A stretch of 64,000 nucleotides of DNA from an uncultured Acinetobacter sp. (GCF_947626835.1 NZ_CANQTS010000003.1:1-64000), one strand, 5' to 3'. Positions 39,001 to 48,008 are shown, numbered from the stretch's first letter. The notes: generated by a model not told the origin, from the sequence alone. Program-made: numbers and translations.

Positions 39001-40203
39001 CGTCGTAAAGTGCTCATCTTTGGTGGTGGTTATGATGCAAGCATCTACGAAAAAGAACCAGGAAAATTTGTAGAGCCAACCACAACAGCCACCAAAGGTA
39101 ATGCCTTATATGTGGTAGATGCCGAAACAGGCGAACTGATTTGGATGACCAGTGCCAATACCGATGGTATTCGCGAGGCACATCAAAAAACTCAGCAATC
39201 ACAAGTGTTGTACAGCGTTGTAGGTCAACCGGTAGTGCGTGATTACGATGCTGATGGTCTAGCAGATATGATTTATTTTGCAGATCTGGGTGGTCAAATT
39301 TTCCGTGTTGATTTAAATAATGTTAATCAAATTAGTTTAACCGAGAAAAACAATTTAGCCATTCGTGTGCAACGTATTGCTAACTTGCGTGAAGCAAGTA
39401 TCGACAGTGAGAACGAGCGTCTTAATAATCCAAGTTTTGTACCACGTTTTTATGATCGTCTGACCACTGCTGTATTTGATGCAGGACAATCACGCTTTGT
39501 CTTGCTCACCGCAGGTTCAGGTAACCGTAGCTTCCCACTTGAAACCACTAAAGCGCGTAATAAGTTGTATGGTGTGTTTGATTACGATGCAGCCATGAAT
39601 GGTCTTGAAAAACCAAGCTTTGCACAAGATGTAGGTTTAAGTGTTGAAGCTACCCAAAATAACATGGCAGCACGTGGTTTATTGGGTCGTGGTGTAACCA
39701 GTCTAAAGTGGGGTGGTGGCAACATCAACAATGACCAAATTCGTGCCAATATGGGGCGTGTATCAGGTAAATATCGTGGTTGGGCATTTGAACTCAACTC
39801 GGTTGCTGATACAACCCAAGAAAAATTTGCTAAATCTTTTGAAGAATCGCAACTGATTGCAAGTGACTTATATATCAACTTATACGATCCAAAAGCCACT
39901 TTAAACAACGTGGCCAATACTTGTGGTGGTGGGGTACAAGGCTTATCGACCATCCACCGCGTCTGTGCGCCATTTGGTGATTGTGCCGCTTATGTGAAGC
40001 AAGATTACCAAGGTATTACAGGACCGACTTTAGGTGCAACAGGTGACAGTAACCGTACTTCGAGCTTAATTGGACCGATTAGCGCAATTGAAGAAGCTTG
40101 TGTTGGTAAATGTGATGAAGATAATCCTGATTTAACAGAACAACGTTTAAAACAATATTCTCAAGCCCGTGTAATTAAGCCAACCCGTTGGTTTGAATGG
40201 TGA
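36019..40203 (+). CDS. pilY1: PilY1/ComC-type pilus tip adhesin and assembly factor
   Basis: Exported protein of 1394 residues. I favour the ATG at 36019, which has GGGGAAG eight bases upstream and gives a clean signal peptide (cut after MPSYA). The ATG at 35998, overlapping the pilX stop, is the alternative. A von Willebrand A-like region has DTSGS at 43-47 (MIDAS) and FLTDGAPN further on. The C-terminal beta-propeller has an EF-hand-like calcium site at about 1074-1088 (DYDADGLADMIYFAD). Cys pairs occur near the C terminus. In Acinetobacter the homologue ComC is needed for natural transformation. It is the largest gene in the operon. Confidence 0.93.
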   Translation: MKLKPLVKFMALLPVAIMPSYASDLTIYKGNQLGKTSIFLMLDTSGSMGISSLVMPKNNMFGSPGDVDNPLCDRTSVAEYYSDRKSTTNFKEWTYNLKDSNKNSPTYNKTAIYKTVVIDGETIPYYLRGCSKNGVTQYDRLSRLKDAILPLLASQKLNDQIVMGLGHFSSKTEISVSEAKNKLVDGHSGTVLVPNAALTGKHRKRLAKAIAQFKSLDTISNEDGSANSDLKLSSSNYPNVYKSSSGTPTAHAYAESGAYMMGTGTGVDSAHNNLTKVKYIYDGYMVMQKGEEQVYFICVALGSSLTSALGGSQNVKQCVNNWPGHDSSKKTVAKSTIDNGVYRPDNTQASGWSRVPSQEVFMQWTDDFNEAWDVFKKLPVGWRYGGWMKVDNEPLDIEPIVGTVWSGYAGGANGLVSYRTNPFALIEQSTATSYTDNMVGGFRYSVATAKKNDGSNTYISGASKNSCDGNGIYFLTDGAPNSTKDAMAQAIMNHSLTSAYAFTGKPTVNILKSPKLQSNLFTGETGGWEYIGEYAKKLNNKALNPAGVSIKTAVVGFGSTFEGLAKKPDGTYDCDSTNNEDVKNACKWGSKGYGYGEGGFYQATNSDDIANSIVEFVETLKVEFTPSSLGSISVPRDPLDQTQLMTTGFFPMVMPQEDSSLRTWAGNLKKYNIVDGTLKDTNKNPIYNIVNNQQIINPAAKDLWSQQTGVDHSLVNSGGAWQKIPVPSMQTQDTDPSQPSAERRVFIMDEGKIKQVTKDNLTKGIFTEEIEDLSIRQRYALLNYLGYPVALPDGIKLTLSKSDIEQVTQTSPQIPYRYLGGVVHSTPLLVTQEAKLDPNGKAVLNGRNEYVVYGSMEGGLHIVDAKTGEEKSVFVPKEIIENQYDTLAQEYSKGVAAENKIGLAYGVDAPWTADNTFKVKVARANSQTTVQYQADRLNIYGGLRMGGEALYGLNIMDPSNPELLFHLHPGLSEFSRMAQIWSKPTVTELRVRGERRKVLIFGGGYDASIYEKEPGKFVEPTTTATKGNALYVVDAETGELIWMTSANTDGIREAHQKTQQSQVLYSVVGQPVVRDYDADGLADMIYFADLGGQIFRVDLNNVNQISLTEKNNLAIRVQRIANLREASIDSENERLNNPSFVPRFYDRLTTAVFDAGQSRFVLLTAGSGNRSFPLETTKARNKLYGVFDYDAAMNGLEKPSFAQDVGLSVEATQNNMAARGLLGRGVTSLKWGGGNINNDQIRANMGRVSGKYRGWAFELNSVADTTQEKFAKSFEESQLIASDLYINLYDPKATLNNVANTCGGGVQGLSTIHRVCAPFGDCAAYVKQDYQGITGPTLGATGDSNRTSSLIGPISAIEEACVGKCDEDNPDLTEQRLKQYSQARVIKPTRWFEW

Positions 40204-40207
40204 TTGA

Positions 40208-40693
40208 ATGAAAGCCAAGCAAGGATTTACATTGGTTGAACTGATGGCAGTGGTGGTAATTGTGGCAATCTTTGCTGCAATTGCCATCCCAAGCTATGAA
40301 CGTTATATCGCACGTAGTTATCAAGCCAAAGCACAAGCTGAGCTGTTAATGCTCTCAGAGCGCTTAGAAAGTTACCGTGGGCGCCAACTTAATTATGCCG
40401 GCTTTATGGCAGAACATGAGTCTGAAGCGGGAGTGGTGTATTTGCCTAAAGACGCTACGGCTGAAAAATACCGTTATAAAGTGCAAATTTTAGATAGCAA
40501 TACCCATAAAGATTTACAGCAATCTGTGATTGGTCAAGGCTATAAACTCATTGCAACACCGTATCAAGCGGGGCAGCGCTATTTGCGTGAATCACCGAGT
40601 TATTTACTCACCTCGGGGAGTCAAAAGTGTGCAAGTCCAGATTTACTTGTGGCCACAGCCACACATTGTGGTGAAAACACACAGGAATGGTAA
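40208..40693 (+). CDS. pilE: Type IV pilin-like protein (PilE/ComE type)
   Basis: Prepilin of 161 residues: MKAKQG-FTLVELMAVVVIVAIFAAIAIPSYERY, a canonical class III signal with Glu at +5. It ends with a Cys pair (KCASPD, HCGENTQEW) able to close a D-region loop. It starts 4 bases after pilY1 and is followed directly by a second pilin gene. The position after comC/pilY1 matches ComE/PilE of Acinetobacter, a pilin-like factor in DNA uptake. It need not be the major pilin, which is usually encoded elsewhere. Confidence 0.9.
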   Translation: MKAKQGFTLVELMAVVVIVAIFAAIAIPSYERYIARSYQAKAQAELLMLSERLESYRGRQLNYAGFMAEHESEAGVVYLPKDATAEKYRYKVQILDSNTHKDLQQSVIGQGYKLIATPYQAGQRYLRESPSYLLTSGSQKCASPDLLVATATHCGENTQEW

Positions 40694-40695
40694 GC

Positions 40696-41184
40696 ATGAA
40701 AGTACGTGGTTTTACAGTAGTAGAATTGATGTTGGCTGTTGCAGTGATTGCTATTTTGGCGGCAGTTGCGATTCCTAATTATCAAAAATATGTGCAAAAG
40801 TCGAAACGTGTAGAAGTACAAGCGCACCTAATGATGTTATCGCATCAATTGGCCAGTTATAAATTGGTCAATCAAAGCTTTAAAGACGTGAGTATCAATA
40901 AATTAGGTGGTGCAGATTTTCCTGCTGCCAATCCTAATTACAGCTTAAGTTTAACCGATGCTTATGGTGTGGCTTTAGATCAAGATAACAGCAGCGTAAC
41001 AACTTGGCTGTTAGTGGCAACGCCAACTGCCAACTCTACACAAGTGGGTACCGGTAAAATTACCCTCATGCATAACAATGAAAAATGTTGGTATGAAGAT
41101 CAAGACGATGCTGTAACGCATATTCGTAAAGAAGATTCAGGGAGTTTAGTGCTGCCCGATTGTCCAACGCCTTGGCAAGATTAA
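40696..41184 (+). CDS. Type IV pilin-like protein (second PilE, ComF type)
   Basis: Prepilin of 162 residues. I start at the ATG at 40696, nine bases after AGGAA; the ATG at 40687 is too close to that site. The signal is MKVRG-FTVVELMLAVAVIAILAAVAIPNYQKY. A C-terminal Cys pair (KCWYEDQ, DCPTPW) forms the D-loop. It shares length and layout with the preceding pilin and is probably an old duplicate. Last gene of the fimT-pilV-pilW-pilX-pilY1-pilE operon. Confidence 0.88.
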   Translation: MKVRGFTVVELMLAVAVIAILAAVAIPNYQKYVQKSKRVEVQAHLMMLSHQLASYKLVNQSFKDVSINKLGGADFPAANPNYSLSLTDAYGVALDQDNSSVTTWLLVATPTANSTQVGTGKITLMHNNEKCWYEDQDDAVTHIRKEDSGSLVLPDCPTPWQD

Positions 41185-41329
41185 ATTGATATAGGTGAGT
41201 CGGCTGTTGTTTTAAGTGCAAGAAAAGACGATAGAACAAGCAGACCGATTCGGCTACAATATCGCTAATTTTTATCTATTTGATCAACTCTGATCTTTGC
41301 ACTGCACATCTTGCAGTAGGTGTATTTCC

Positions 41330-42922
41330 ATGAGCTTTACAGATGAATTAGCGGCACAAGTCGCTCAGCGTCGTACTTTCGCGATTATTTCCCACCCCGA
41401 TGCCGGTAAAACCACCATGACAGAAAAACTGTTGTTATGGGGTCAGGCCATTCAGGTGGCAGGGATGGTCAAAAGCCGTAAATCTGACCGTGCAGCAACC
41501 TCAGATTGGATGGAAATGGAAAAAGAGCGTGGTATCTCAATCACCACCTCAGTGATGCAATTCCCATTCAAAGACAAAATGATTAACTTACTTGACACCC
41601 CGGGACATGAAGATTTCTCGGAAGATACCTATCGTACTTTAACCGCAGTAGACTCTGCATTAATGGTGATTGATGGTGCCAAAGGTGTCGAGGATCGTAC
41701 CATTAAATTGATGGATGTGTGTCGTATGCGTGATACACCCATTATCTCTTTTGTCAACAAAATGGACCGTGAAATCCGTGAGCCATTAGAATTGCTTGAT
41801 GAAATTGAAAACGTATTAAAAATTAAATGTGTACCACTGACTTGGCCTTTAGGTACGGGTCGTGACTTTGCTGGTGTGTATAACTTAATTGAAGAAAAAT
41901 TTTATGTCTATAAAGCCGGCTTTGGTTCAGTGATTACTGATATTGAAGTCCGTGATGGCTATGACCATGCAGATTTACGTGAAAAAGTCGGTGAGTTGGC
42001 ATGGGCTGCATTTGAAGAATCTTTAGAATTGGTACAAATGGCCAATGAGCCGTTAGATCGTGAAGAATTCTTAGCGGGTCGTCAAACCCCTGTGTTGTTT
42101 GGTACAGCTTTGGGTAACTTTGGTGTGGATCATGTCTTAGATGCATTTAGCCAATATGCACCTGAACCTAAAGCACATCCAACTAAAGATCGCGTTGTAG
42201 ATGCTAAAGAACAAGGTTTCACAGGTTTCGTGTTTAAAATCCAAGCCAATATGGATCCAAAACACCGTGACCGTATTGCCTTTATGCGTATTTGCTCAGG
42301 TAAATATGAAAAAGGTTTGAAAATGAAACATGTACGTTTAGGTAAAGACGTGCGTATTTCTGATGCTTTAACCTTCTTAGCCGGTGACCGTCAGCATTTA
42401 GAAGAAGCATGGCCGGGTGATATTATTGGTTTACATAACCACGGTACTATTCAAATTGGCGATACCTTTACCTCAGGTGAAGATTTACAATTTACCGGTA
42501 TTCCGCACTTTGCTCCAGAAATGTTCCGCCGTGTACGTTTAAAAGATCCACTAAAATCAAAACAGCTACAAAAAGGCTTAAAAGAGCTCTCTGAAGAGGG
42601 TGCAACGCAAGTCTTTATGCCACAGCACAATAACGATTTAATTGTGGGTGCTGTCGGTGTGTTACAGTTTGAAGTGGTCGCGTATCGTCTAAAAGAAGAG
42701 TACAAAGTAGATTGCGTGTACGAGCCGGTGAGCATCAACACAGTACGTTGGGTGACCTGTGACGATGAAAAGAAATTCAACGAATTTAAGAAAAAAGCCC
42801 ATGACCAATTGTCTGTTGATGGTGGTGGTCATTTAACTTATCTGGCACCAAGTCGTGTTAATTTACAACTGATGCAAGAGCGTTATCCAGACATCGTGTT
42901 CCGTAATACGCGCGAACACTAA
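41330..42922 (+). CDS. prfC: Peptide chain release factor 3
   Basis: Translational GTPase of 530 residues that recycles RF1/RF2 from the ribosome after peptide release. The start is the ATG at 41330 ([18 protein letters not shown]), with TAGGTG upstream; the frame extends to 41297 but the extra residues are not family-like. GTPase motifs are SHPDAGKTT (G1), DTPGHEDF (G3) and VNKMD (G4). Domain 2 and the RF3 C-terminal domain follow ([17 protein letters not shown]). Monocistronic with a strong terminator. Confidence 0.97.
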   Translation: MSFTDELAAQVAQRRTFAIISHPDAGKTTMTEKLLLWGQAIQVAGMVKSRKSDRAATSDWMEMEKERGISITTSVMQFPFKDKMINLLDTPGHEDFSEDTYRTLTAVDSALMVIDGAKGVEDRTIKLMDVCRMRDTPIISFVNKMDREIREPLELLDEIENVLKIKCVPLTWPLGTGRDFAGVYNLIEEKFYVYKAGFGSVITDIEVRDGYDHADLREKVGELAWAAFEESLELVQMANEPLDREEFLAGRQTPVLFGTALGNFGVDHVLDAFSQYAPEPKAHPTKDRVVDAKEQGFTGFVFKIQANMDPKHRDRIAFMRICSGKYEKGLKMKHVRLGKDVRISDALTFLAGDRQHLEEAWPGDIIGLHNHGTIQIGDTFTSGEDLQFTGIPHFAPEMFRRVRLKDPLKSKQLQKGLKELSEEGATQVFMPQHNNDLIVGAVGVLQFEVVAYRLKEEYKVDCVYEPVSINTVRWVTCDDEKKFNEFKKKAHDQLSVDGGGHLTYLAPSRVNLQLMQERYPDIVFRNTREH

Positions 42923-42939
42923 GTTAAGCCTTTAAAAAA

Positions 42940-42968
42940 AGCTCAATCATGGATTGGGCTTTTTTTTA
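42940..42968 (+). terminator. Terminator of prfC
   Basis: The stem AGCTCAATC/GATTGGGCT (one G-U pair) with a three-base loop is followed by eight T residues. Confidence 0.9.
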
Positions 42969-43129
42969 TGCTGAGTCTTTTAGCTCGCGCCCAGTTGGGA
43001 TGTGAAATTTTTTGTGTCATGTGCCTTGTGCATGCTTACAGCTAGGTTTTACTCAAAGCTAAATTGCAATAAGATGAGATCAAATAGCTTTGCTTTTGTT
43101 TTTGCCACAATAGCCATGAGAGAAAAAAC

Positions 43130-44038
43130 ATGAACTATCCTATTGCATTGTTGAGTATCTGCATCATTGCTGTTTGCGCAGCATGTCAGCCTAAACCTGA
43201 GCAAACCAGTCAAAGCCAAGCAAGTTCTGAGGCCTTAACTACAGTTGAACAACCTCGCTTAATGGCAGAAAATCAGCGCCTTGATTTAAATCTGCCGGAG
43301 TGCCAAGGCAATAACTGTGCTGAGATGAGCATTGAGCGTTTAAGTAGTAATCATCCCAATATTGATGCATGGGTAGATCAACAAATCATAAAACAACTAC
43401 AACAAATTTTATCCATTGCACCCAAAAATAGTCTTGTAGCACAAGCCTCTAGCAGTGAAGCCACCGCAAGTTCACAGGCCAATGTTTCGCTTAATGCAGC
43501 ACAAGTTTTGCTTGAGCAGGTGAATCCTTTTATTCAATCATTTTTATTTTTAGATCAAGAGCTGAAACAGTTAAATGCCAATCATCAAATTAACTTAATG
43601 ATTAAGCCACGCATTTTAAATGATCAAGCACCGCTTGCCACGGTAGTACTCAATAGCAGCAGCTATTTAGGTGGGGCACATGGTTCTTCGGCACAGCAAT
43701 ATGGCAATTTTGATTTAAGTACAGCTCAGCAAATTTTGCTTGATGATATTGTCTTAGCTAAGCAAAAAGCTGCACTTGAAAGAGCTGCCTATGCGGTGTT
43801 TAAAGAGTGGGTTATAGAGGCAAAATTGGCAGAGAACGTCAGTGATTATGAACAAGCATGGAAATTTTACTTATCGGATAATTTTTACTTAAGCCAACAG
43901 GGGTTAATTTTGCAATATGCCGAGTATGAAATTGGACCTTATGTGGTTGGTTTACCGAAACTGGTCATTGCTTATGAAGATTTAGACGGCATTTTAAAAC
44001 CTGAGTATTTACCAAAATCTAAGCAAGTTGTGAACTAA
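43130..44038 (+). CDS. Putative lipoprotein with DUF3298/RsiV-like domain
   Basis: Protein of 302 residues with a hydrophobic signal and AVCAAC at 15-20; Cys20 with Gln at +2 is the likely lipid-bearing residue, although Cys at -3 is unusual for a lipobox. The N-terminal linker is rich in Ser and Gln. The C-terminal part, with the SYLGGAHGSSAQQYGNFDL segment, LLDDIV and YEIGPYVVGLPKLVI, matches the DUF3298/RsiV-like beta-sheet domain pattern (compare GGAHG and EIAPYAxG). Some relatives bind lysozyme or cell-wall ligands. It ends 2 bases before the TatD-like gene and is probably co-transcribed. Confidence 0.7.
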   Translation: MNYPIALLSICIIAVCAACQPKPEQTSQSQASSEALTTVEQPRLMAENQRLDLNLPECQGNNCAEMSIERLSSNHPNIDAWVDQQIIKQLQQILSIAPKNSLVAQASSSEATASSQANVSLNAAQVLLEQVNPFIQSFLFLDQELKQLNANHQINLMIKPRILNDQAPLATVVLNSSSYLGGAHGSSAQQYGNFDLSTAQQILLDDIVLAKQKAALERAAYAVFKEWVIEAKLAENVSDYEQAWKFYLSDNFYLSQQGLILQYAEYEIGPYVVGLPKLVIAYEDLDGILKPEYLPKSKQVVN

Positions 44039-44039
44039 C

Positions 44040-44864
44040 ATGACGATTCAGTTGTTTGATACGCATACGCATTTTGATGTGCCAGATTTTGAACATGACC
44101 GTTTACAATTAGCACGTGTGGCTTATCAAAATGGCGTCGCGCATTTGGTGTTAATTGGTTTTGTAGCCGAACGCTTTCATGATTTAGTTCAATGTCATCA
44201 TAATTTATTGCAAGAAAAAGACATACCACAAAGCCATTTAGCACCGGGCTTGCATCCATTTTATATTGAACAGCATCAGCCACAAGATTTAAGCCAACTT
44301 GAAGATCTACTGCGTAGCCAAGATTGTGTAGCGATCGGAGAAATTGGTTTAGATACTTTTTTAAAGCAGCATAAACAGCCTGAGCTATTTGCAAAGCAAC
44401 AGCAGTATTTTCAGCTACAGCTCGAACTTGCCAAAGACTACCAAAAACCAGTGTTATTGCATGTTCGTAAAGCCCATGCCGAGGTGCTCAAAATACTCAA
44501 ACAGCACCAGTTTAAACAAGGTGGTATTGCACATGCCTTTAGTGGTGGTGTTGAAGAAGCCAAAGCTTTAATTGGCTTGGGTTTTAAAATCGGGATTACC
44601 GGACAGGTCAGTCAACCCAATGCCAAAAAATTGCATCGGGTGATTCAAGCCATTGGCGCCGAGCATTTGGTGATAGAAACCGATTGCCCCGATATGACAC
44701 CGTTGTGTTGTCAACGCGAACATCAACATAGCCGAAATACACCGGGAAATTTAATTTATGTACTGGAGGCTTTGGCGCAAACTTTACAATACGATCAAGC
44801 CAAGCTTGCCCCGATTTTATGGCAAAACAGTTTTACGGCATTGGCACTGGCTAAACCGCTCTAG
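44040..44864 (+). CDS. TatD-family metal-dependent hydrolase/DNase
   Basis: Protein of 274 residues of the TatD family: a TIM barrel with the metal motif DTHTHFD near the N terminus, GLHPFYIE, AIGEIGLD, LLHVRKA, HAFSGG and ETDCPDM. TatD enzymes are 3'-5' exonucleases linked to DNA repair and RNA processing; they do not take part in Tat export. The start 44040 lies two bases after the lipoprotein stop codon. It cannot be assigned to a specific paralogue (TatD, YcfH, YjjV), although the DTHTHFD N terminus resembles YjjV. Confidence 0.88.
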   Translation: MTIQLFDTHTHFDVPDFEHDRLQLARVAYQNGVAHLVLIGFVAERFHDLVQCHHNLLQEKDIPQSHLAPGLHPFYIEQHQPQDLSQLEDLLRSQDCVAIGEIGLDTFLKQHKQPELFAKQQQYFQLQLELAKDYQKPVLLHVRKAHAEVLKILKQHQFKQGGIAHAFSGGVEEAKALIGLGFKIGITGQVSQPNAKKLHRVIQAIGAEHLVIETDCPDMTPLCCQREHQHSRNTPGNLIYVLEALAQTLQYDQAKLAPILWQNSFTALALAKPL

Positions 44865-44920
44865 CCCCATACTCTGAAACACAGTAAAATAGCGCCTCTT
44901 GTAACCATGTTGATTGCACC

Positions 44921-45691
44921 ATGACTGATGTATTAGATGACGAATATGAACGCCGTTTTGCTGGCGTGGCTAAAATCTATGGCGATGATGAATTTACCCA
45001 TTATGCCAACAGTCATGTGATGGTCATAGGCATTGGTGGGGTCGGCTCATGGGCGGTTGAGGCCTTAGCACGTACAGGTTTGGGTGAATTAACATTGGTA
45101 GACATGGATGTGGTGGCTGCTTCCAATATCAATCGTCAATTGCCTGCCATGAGCAGCACTTTAGGACATGAAAAAATTGAAGTGATGGCACAGCGTTGCC
45201 GTGCCATTAATCCACGTATCAAGATTAATTTAGTGGATGATTATTTAACGCCTGAAAATGTCAAAGATTTGTTACAAAACCCACCAGATTTAATCTTAGA
45301 TTGCATTGATGATGTTAAAGCCAAATTGGCGCTCATGTTGTATTGTCGTTTTAATAAGATTCCCTTAATTGTGTCAGGCGGTGCAGGTGGCAAGATTGAC
45401 CCACTTAAAATTCGCGTTGCTGATTTATCCAAAACCGAACAAGACCCAATGTTAGCCAAACTCCGTGCACAGTTACGCAGTAAAGGCATTTGCAAAAAGC
45501 CCAAAGATAAATTTGGTATTACCTGTGTGTATTCTATAGATAATCCATTTTCAAGCACAGATGTTTGCCCAAGTGCAGGTTTGCGTTGTGGTGGCTATGG
45601 TTCTGCTGTGGTGGTCACATCCAGTTTTGCAATGGTGGCTGTGGCTGAGGTTTTGAAAAAGCTAGATCAGATTAAATTGCGTGCAGGATAG
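44921..45691 (+). CDS. tcdA: tRNA threonylcarbamoyladenosine dehydratase
   Basis: Enzyme of 256 residues of the ThiF/MoeB/E1 family. It uses ATP to cyclise threonylcarbamoyladenosine at position 37 of tRNA to its cyclic form (ct6A). Features are the N-terminal RFAGVAKIYGDD, the nucleotide motif GIGGVGSWAVEALARTG, the NRQLPA segment with its Arg, CIDDVKAK, and VSGGAGGKIDP. Cys residues later in the chain (GICKKPK, FSSTDVCPSAGLRCGGYG) are typical of TcdA/CsdL. Ordinary length; probably monocistronic. Confidence 0.94.
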   Translation: MTDVLDDEYERRFAGVAKIYGDDEFTHYANSHVMVIGIGGVGSWAVEALARTGLGELTLVDMDVVAASNINRQLPAMSSTLGHEKIEVMAQRCRAINPRIKINLVDDYLTPENVKDLLQNPPDLILDCIDDVKAKLALMLYCRFNKIPLIVSGGAGGKIDPLKIRVADLSKTEQDPMLAKLRAQLRSKGICKKPKDKFGITCVYSIDNPFSSTDVCPSAGLRCGGYGSAVVVTSSFAMVAVAEVLKKLDQIKLRAG

Positions 45692-46085
45692 TTTTTGCCA
45701 ACACATTGGTTAAAGTTTAGACAAAAAATCCTGAGTTTTATACTTGGGATTTTATTTTGATTGAATGTGATCTTTAAAGATGGCGGATAGGCTATACAAC
45801 TAAATCTAATTTATATTTAAATAATGTTAAATATATCTAATAAAAAAATAATTTTGCGTCTTGGTTAATTGTTTATTTTCATAAGCTTGTCATATCTAAC
45901 ATTTTTCCTAAAATCCTTAATTTTCGTAAGCATTTTGCAATATTAAGTATAGAATTTGTTATATATGGTCAATTGGTATGCAATGCGAATTGTCTAACAT
46001 AACGCGTGAAAAATGCCTGTATTTTCAGGTGTTTTTTCGCTGTTGATTTTAAACTCTCTCCAAATCACGCTTTAGTGGGTTACAA
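45692..46085. other. AT-rich intergenic stretch, no gene seen
   Basis: About 390 bases of very AT-rich sequence between tcdA and the FeeM-like gene. It presumably carries the promoter and a long leader of the latter. I see no reliable open frame and no strong repeat. Confidence 0.5.
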
Positions 46086-46838
46086 ATGAAAGACAATTTA
46101 GTGGAAAACCGCCTGTTCCGCATAAAAAGTAATTTTGACCAGCTTGTTATTGGTCAAGTGACTCAAATAGATGATCTGTTACAAAGCAGTCAATTGCTCT
46201 ATACCAACTACCATAAGTGTGGTTATTTAAAACAAGGCACGCCATTTTTATATTTGCCACAATATTGCCATCGTTCTAATTTTCTGTTTACTGCCAAAGA
46301 AAACGACAGCATTGTGGGCACAATTGGCATTATTCAAGATGATGAATTACCAGCCTATGCAGCCTATAAAGCCGACATCGATGCGCTTAATATTACTGAA
46401 GGCAAGCGTATTGAATTAGGCTCATTGGCGATTCGCGAAGATTATCAGCATCAAAACTTATTTTATGATTTGTATTCAAGTGCTGTGTTATTCGCCATTT
46501 TTAAAGTGCGTGCCAAGCATATCTTTATTCAAGTAGACAGTAAAAAAGCCTCATTTTACGAGCGTTTATTCTTTAAAAAAGTCGGTGATAATCGCATTTT
46601 AGATGAATATAACGGTGTGACGTCATCTTTATTGTATATGGATGTAGAACGAGCGTGGAAGTTGGTACGTCGTCGTTGCCAAGGGCAGAGCAATACGGCG
46701 GTGGTGATGAATATGCTCAAAATGTTTGGCGTGTATGATCGTTATAAAGTACTAAGTCCGGTACAGCTACGCGATATGTCCAAATATTGGAGTGCCAATG
46801 ACCTCAGCCATTATGAAAAAGCCTGCGGTCATCACTAA
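46086..46838 (+). CDS. GNAT-like acyltransferase resembling N-acyl amino acid synthase (FeeM)
   Basis: Protein of 250 residues. The middle section reads like a GNAT/autoinducer-synthase fold: KENDSIVGTIGI (strand with the IVGTI motif), then RIELGSLAIREDYQHQNLFYDLYSSAVLFA (strand then acyl-CoA-binding helix), then IFIQVDSKKASFYERLFFKKVG. This layout is that of the FeeM-like N-acyl amino acid synthases, which use acyl-ACP to acylate amino acids. The C-terminal 60 residues are not recognised. The substrate cannot be read from the sequence. It is monocistronic and convergent with dusA. Confidence 0.6.
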   Translation: MKDNLVENRLFRIKSNFDQLVIGQVTQIDDLLQSSQLLYTNYHKCGYLKQGTPFLYLPQYCHRSNFLFTAKENDSIVGTIGIIQDDELPAYAAYKADIDALNITEGKRIELGSLAIREDYQHQNLFYDLYSSAVLFAIFKVRAKHIFIQVDSKKASFYERLFFKKVGDNRILDEYNGVTSSLLYMDVERAWKLVRRRCQGQSNTAVVMNMLKMFGVYDRYKVLSPVQLRDMSKYWSANDLSHYEKACGHH

Positions 46839-46867
46839 AAAAAAGCCCCCATATGGGGGCCTTTTTT
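46837..46867. terminator. Bidirectional terminator between the acyltransferase gene and dusA
   Basis: The stem GCCCCCAT/ATGGGGGC is flanked by A8 on the left and T6 on the right. It serves the two converging genes. Confidence 0.9.
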
Positions 46868-47891
46868 ATTGCTGTACTTGATGCTCACGCAAATAATCTT
46901 CAGTGCGTTTAATGGCATCTTGCATATTTAAGATTGCCGTTTCCACGTCTTTTAAAGTTTTGGCATTGCCACCACTTAAGGACTGACGCCATTTACGTGC
47001 GCCAGGTAAATTTTGGAATAAGCCTAAAATATGACGGGTAATAATAGAAAGCGGTGCACCTTCTGCTAAACGCTTGGCAATATACGGCATCATCTCAGAC
47101 ATTATGTCAAAACGATCGGGTGCTGGTAAGTCCCAAAGTTGGCCTAATTCTGCCAACAGATAAGGATTGTGATAGGCCTCACGACCAATCATCACCCCAT
47201 CGACATGCTTTAAATGTTCTTGAGTTTCGGCAAAAGTTTTAATGCCGCCGTTAATTTCAATGATTAAATCAGGGCGATCTTGTTTTAAACGATACACATC
47301 TTCATAACGTAAAGGCGGAACTTCACGGTTTTCTTTCGGCGATAGACCTTGTAATAAAGCAATACGCGCATGCACAATAAAATTATTACAACCGGTTTTT
47401 GCGACAGTATCGACAAAATGTAGCATCTCTTCATACGAGTGCATATCGTCAATGCCAATACGATGCTTCACGCTGACAGGAATATCTACCGCATGACGCA
47501 TCTCGCTGATGCATTCAGCAACAAGGTCAGGTTCTGCCATGAGGCAGGCGCCAATTTTATTATTTTGTACACGGTCACTTGGACAACCCACATTAAGGTT
47601 GACTTCGTTATAGCCCCAATCTTGCGCCATTTTGCTACATAACGCTAAATCTTTAGGATTTGAGCCACCGAGTTGTAACACAATCGGCTGTTCTTCTTGG
47701 TTAAAGTCTAAATGGCGTTTGGCATCACCGTGAATAATTGCGCCCGTGGTCACCATTTCGGTATATAAAATCACATTGGGATTAAATAAACGCGCAAAAT
47801 AACGGTAATCTTTGGTGGTCCAATCCATCATAGGTGCCACTGATATTCTTGGAAGCCTTGATATACCTGTGTTTTGTTTTAAATCAGTCAT
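46866..47891 (-). CDS. dusA: tRNA-dihydrouridine synthase DusA
   Basis: FMN enzyme of 341 residues that reduces uridine 20/20a of tRNA to dihydrouridine. The N-terminal APMMDWTTKDYRYFARL motif is followed by the catalytic Cys in LNVGCPSDRVQ, the KHRIGIDD segment, FIVHAR, NGGIKTF and VDGVMIGREAYHNPYLL. The reading frame is intact. The prophage integrase begins 120 bases upstream of its start codon. Phage and island integration at the 5' end of dusA is well known in Acinetobacter and other proteobacteria. The start codon and leader here may therefore lie next to or within the left attachment site. Confidence 0.96.
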   Translation of the reverse strand: MTDLKQNTGISRLPRISVAPMMDWTTKDYRYFARLFNPNVILYTEMVTTGAIIHGDAKRHLDFNQEEQPIVLQLGGSNPKDLALCSKMAQDWGYNEVNLNVGCPSDRVQNNKIGACLMAEPDLVAECISEMRHAVDIPVSVKHRIGIDDMHSYEEMLHFVDTVAKTGCNNFIVHARIALLQGLSPKENREVPPLRYEDVYRLKQDRPDLIIEINGGIKTFAETQEHLKHVDGVMIGREAYHNPYLLAELGQLWDLPAPDRFDIMSEMMPYIAKRLAEGAPLSIITRHILGLFQNLPGARKWRQSLSGGNAKTLKDVETAILNMQDAIKRTEDYLREHQVQQ

Positions 47892-47909
47892 TTAAGCACC
47901 TGTGAGCAT

Positions 47910-47924
47910 TCGTATCATTTACGA
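47910..47924. repeat. Perfect inverted repeat, candidate attachment core
   Basis: TCGTA-TCATT-TACGA is a perfect 5-5-5 inverted repeat between dusA and the integrase gene. This is where a tyrosine recombinase core site could lie. It could also be an operator for dusA. Only the right junction would settle it. Confidence 0.3.
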
Positions 47925-47949
47925 TAAATTTGTATCTTTTCCTATCTTT

Positions 47950-48008
47950 TTGCAACTCTTGCAACTATATTTGCAACCATTCCCCGTTCATTTAAGAAAT
48001 AGTTGCAA
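47950..48008. repeat. TTGCAAC repeats, candidate integrase or excisionase arm sites
   Basis: TTGCAAC occurs at 47950, 47959 and 47971, and in inverted form (GTTGCAA) at 48002, all within 60 bases directly before the integrase start. Clustered short repeats next to an integrase gene are typical of arm-type binding sites. Confidence 0.5.

Noticed and set aside
44040..44864. The TatD-like gene as part of the Tat export system
   Set aside because: Despite the name, TatD proteins are nucleases and not needed for Tat export; the gene is also far from tatABC here.
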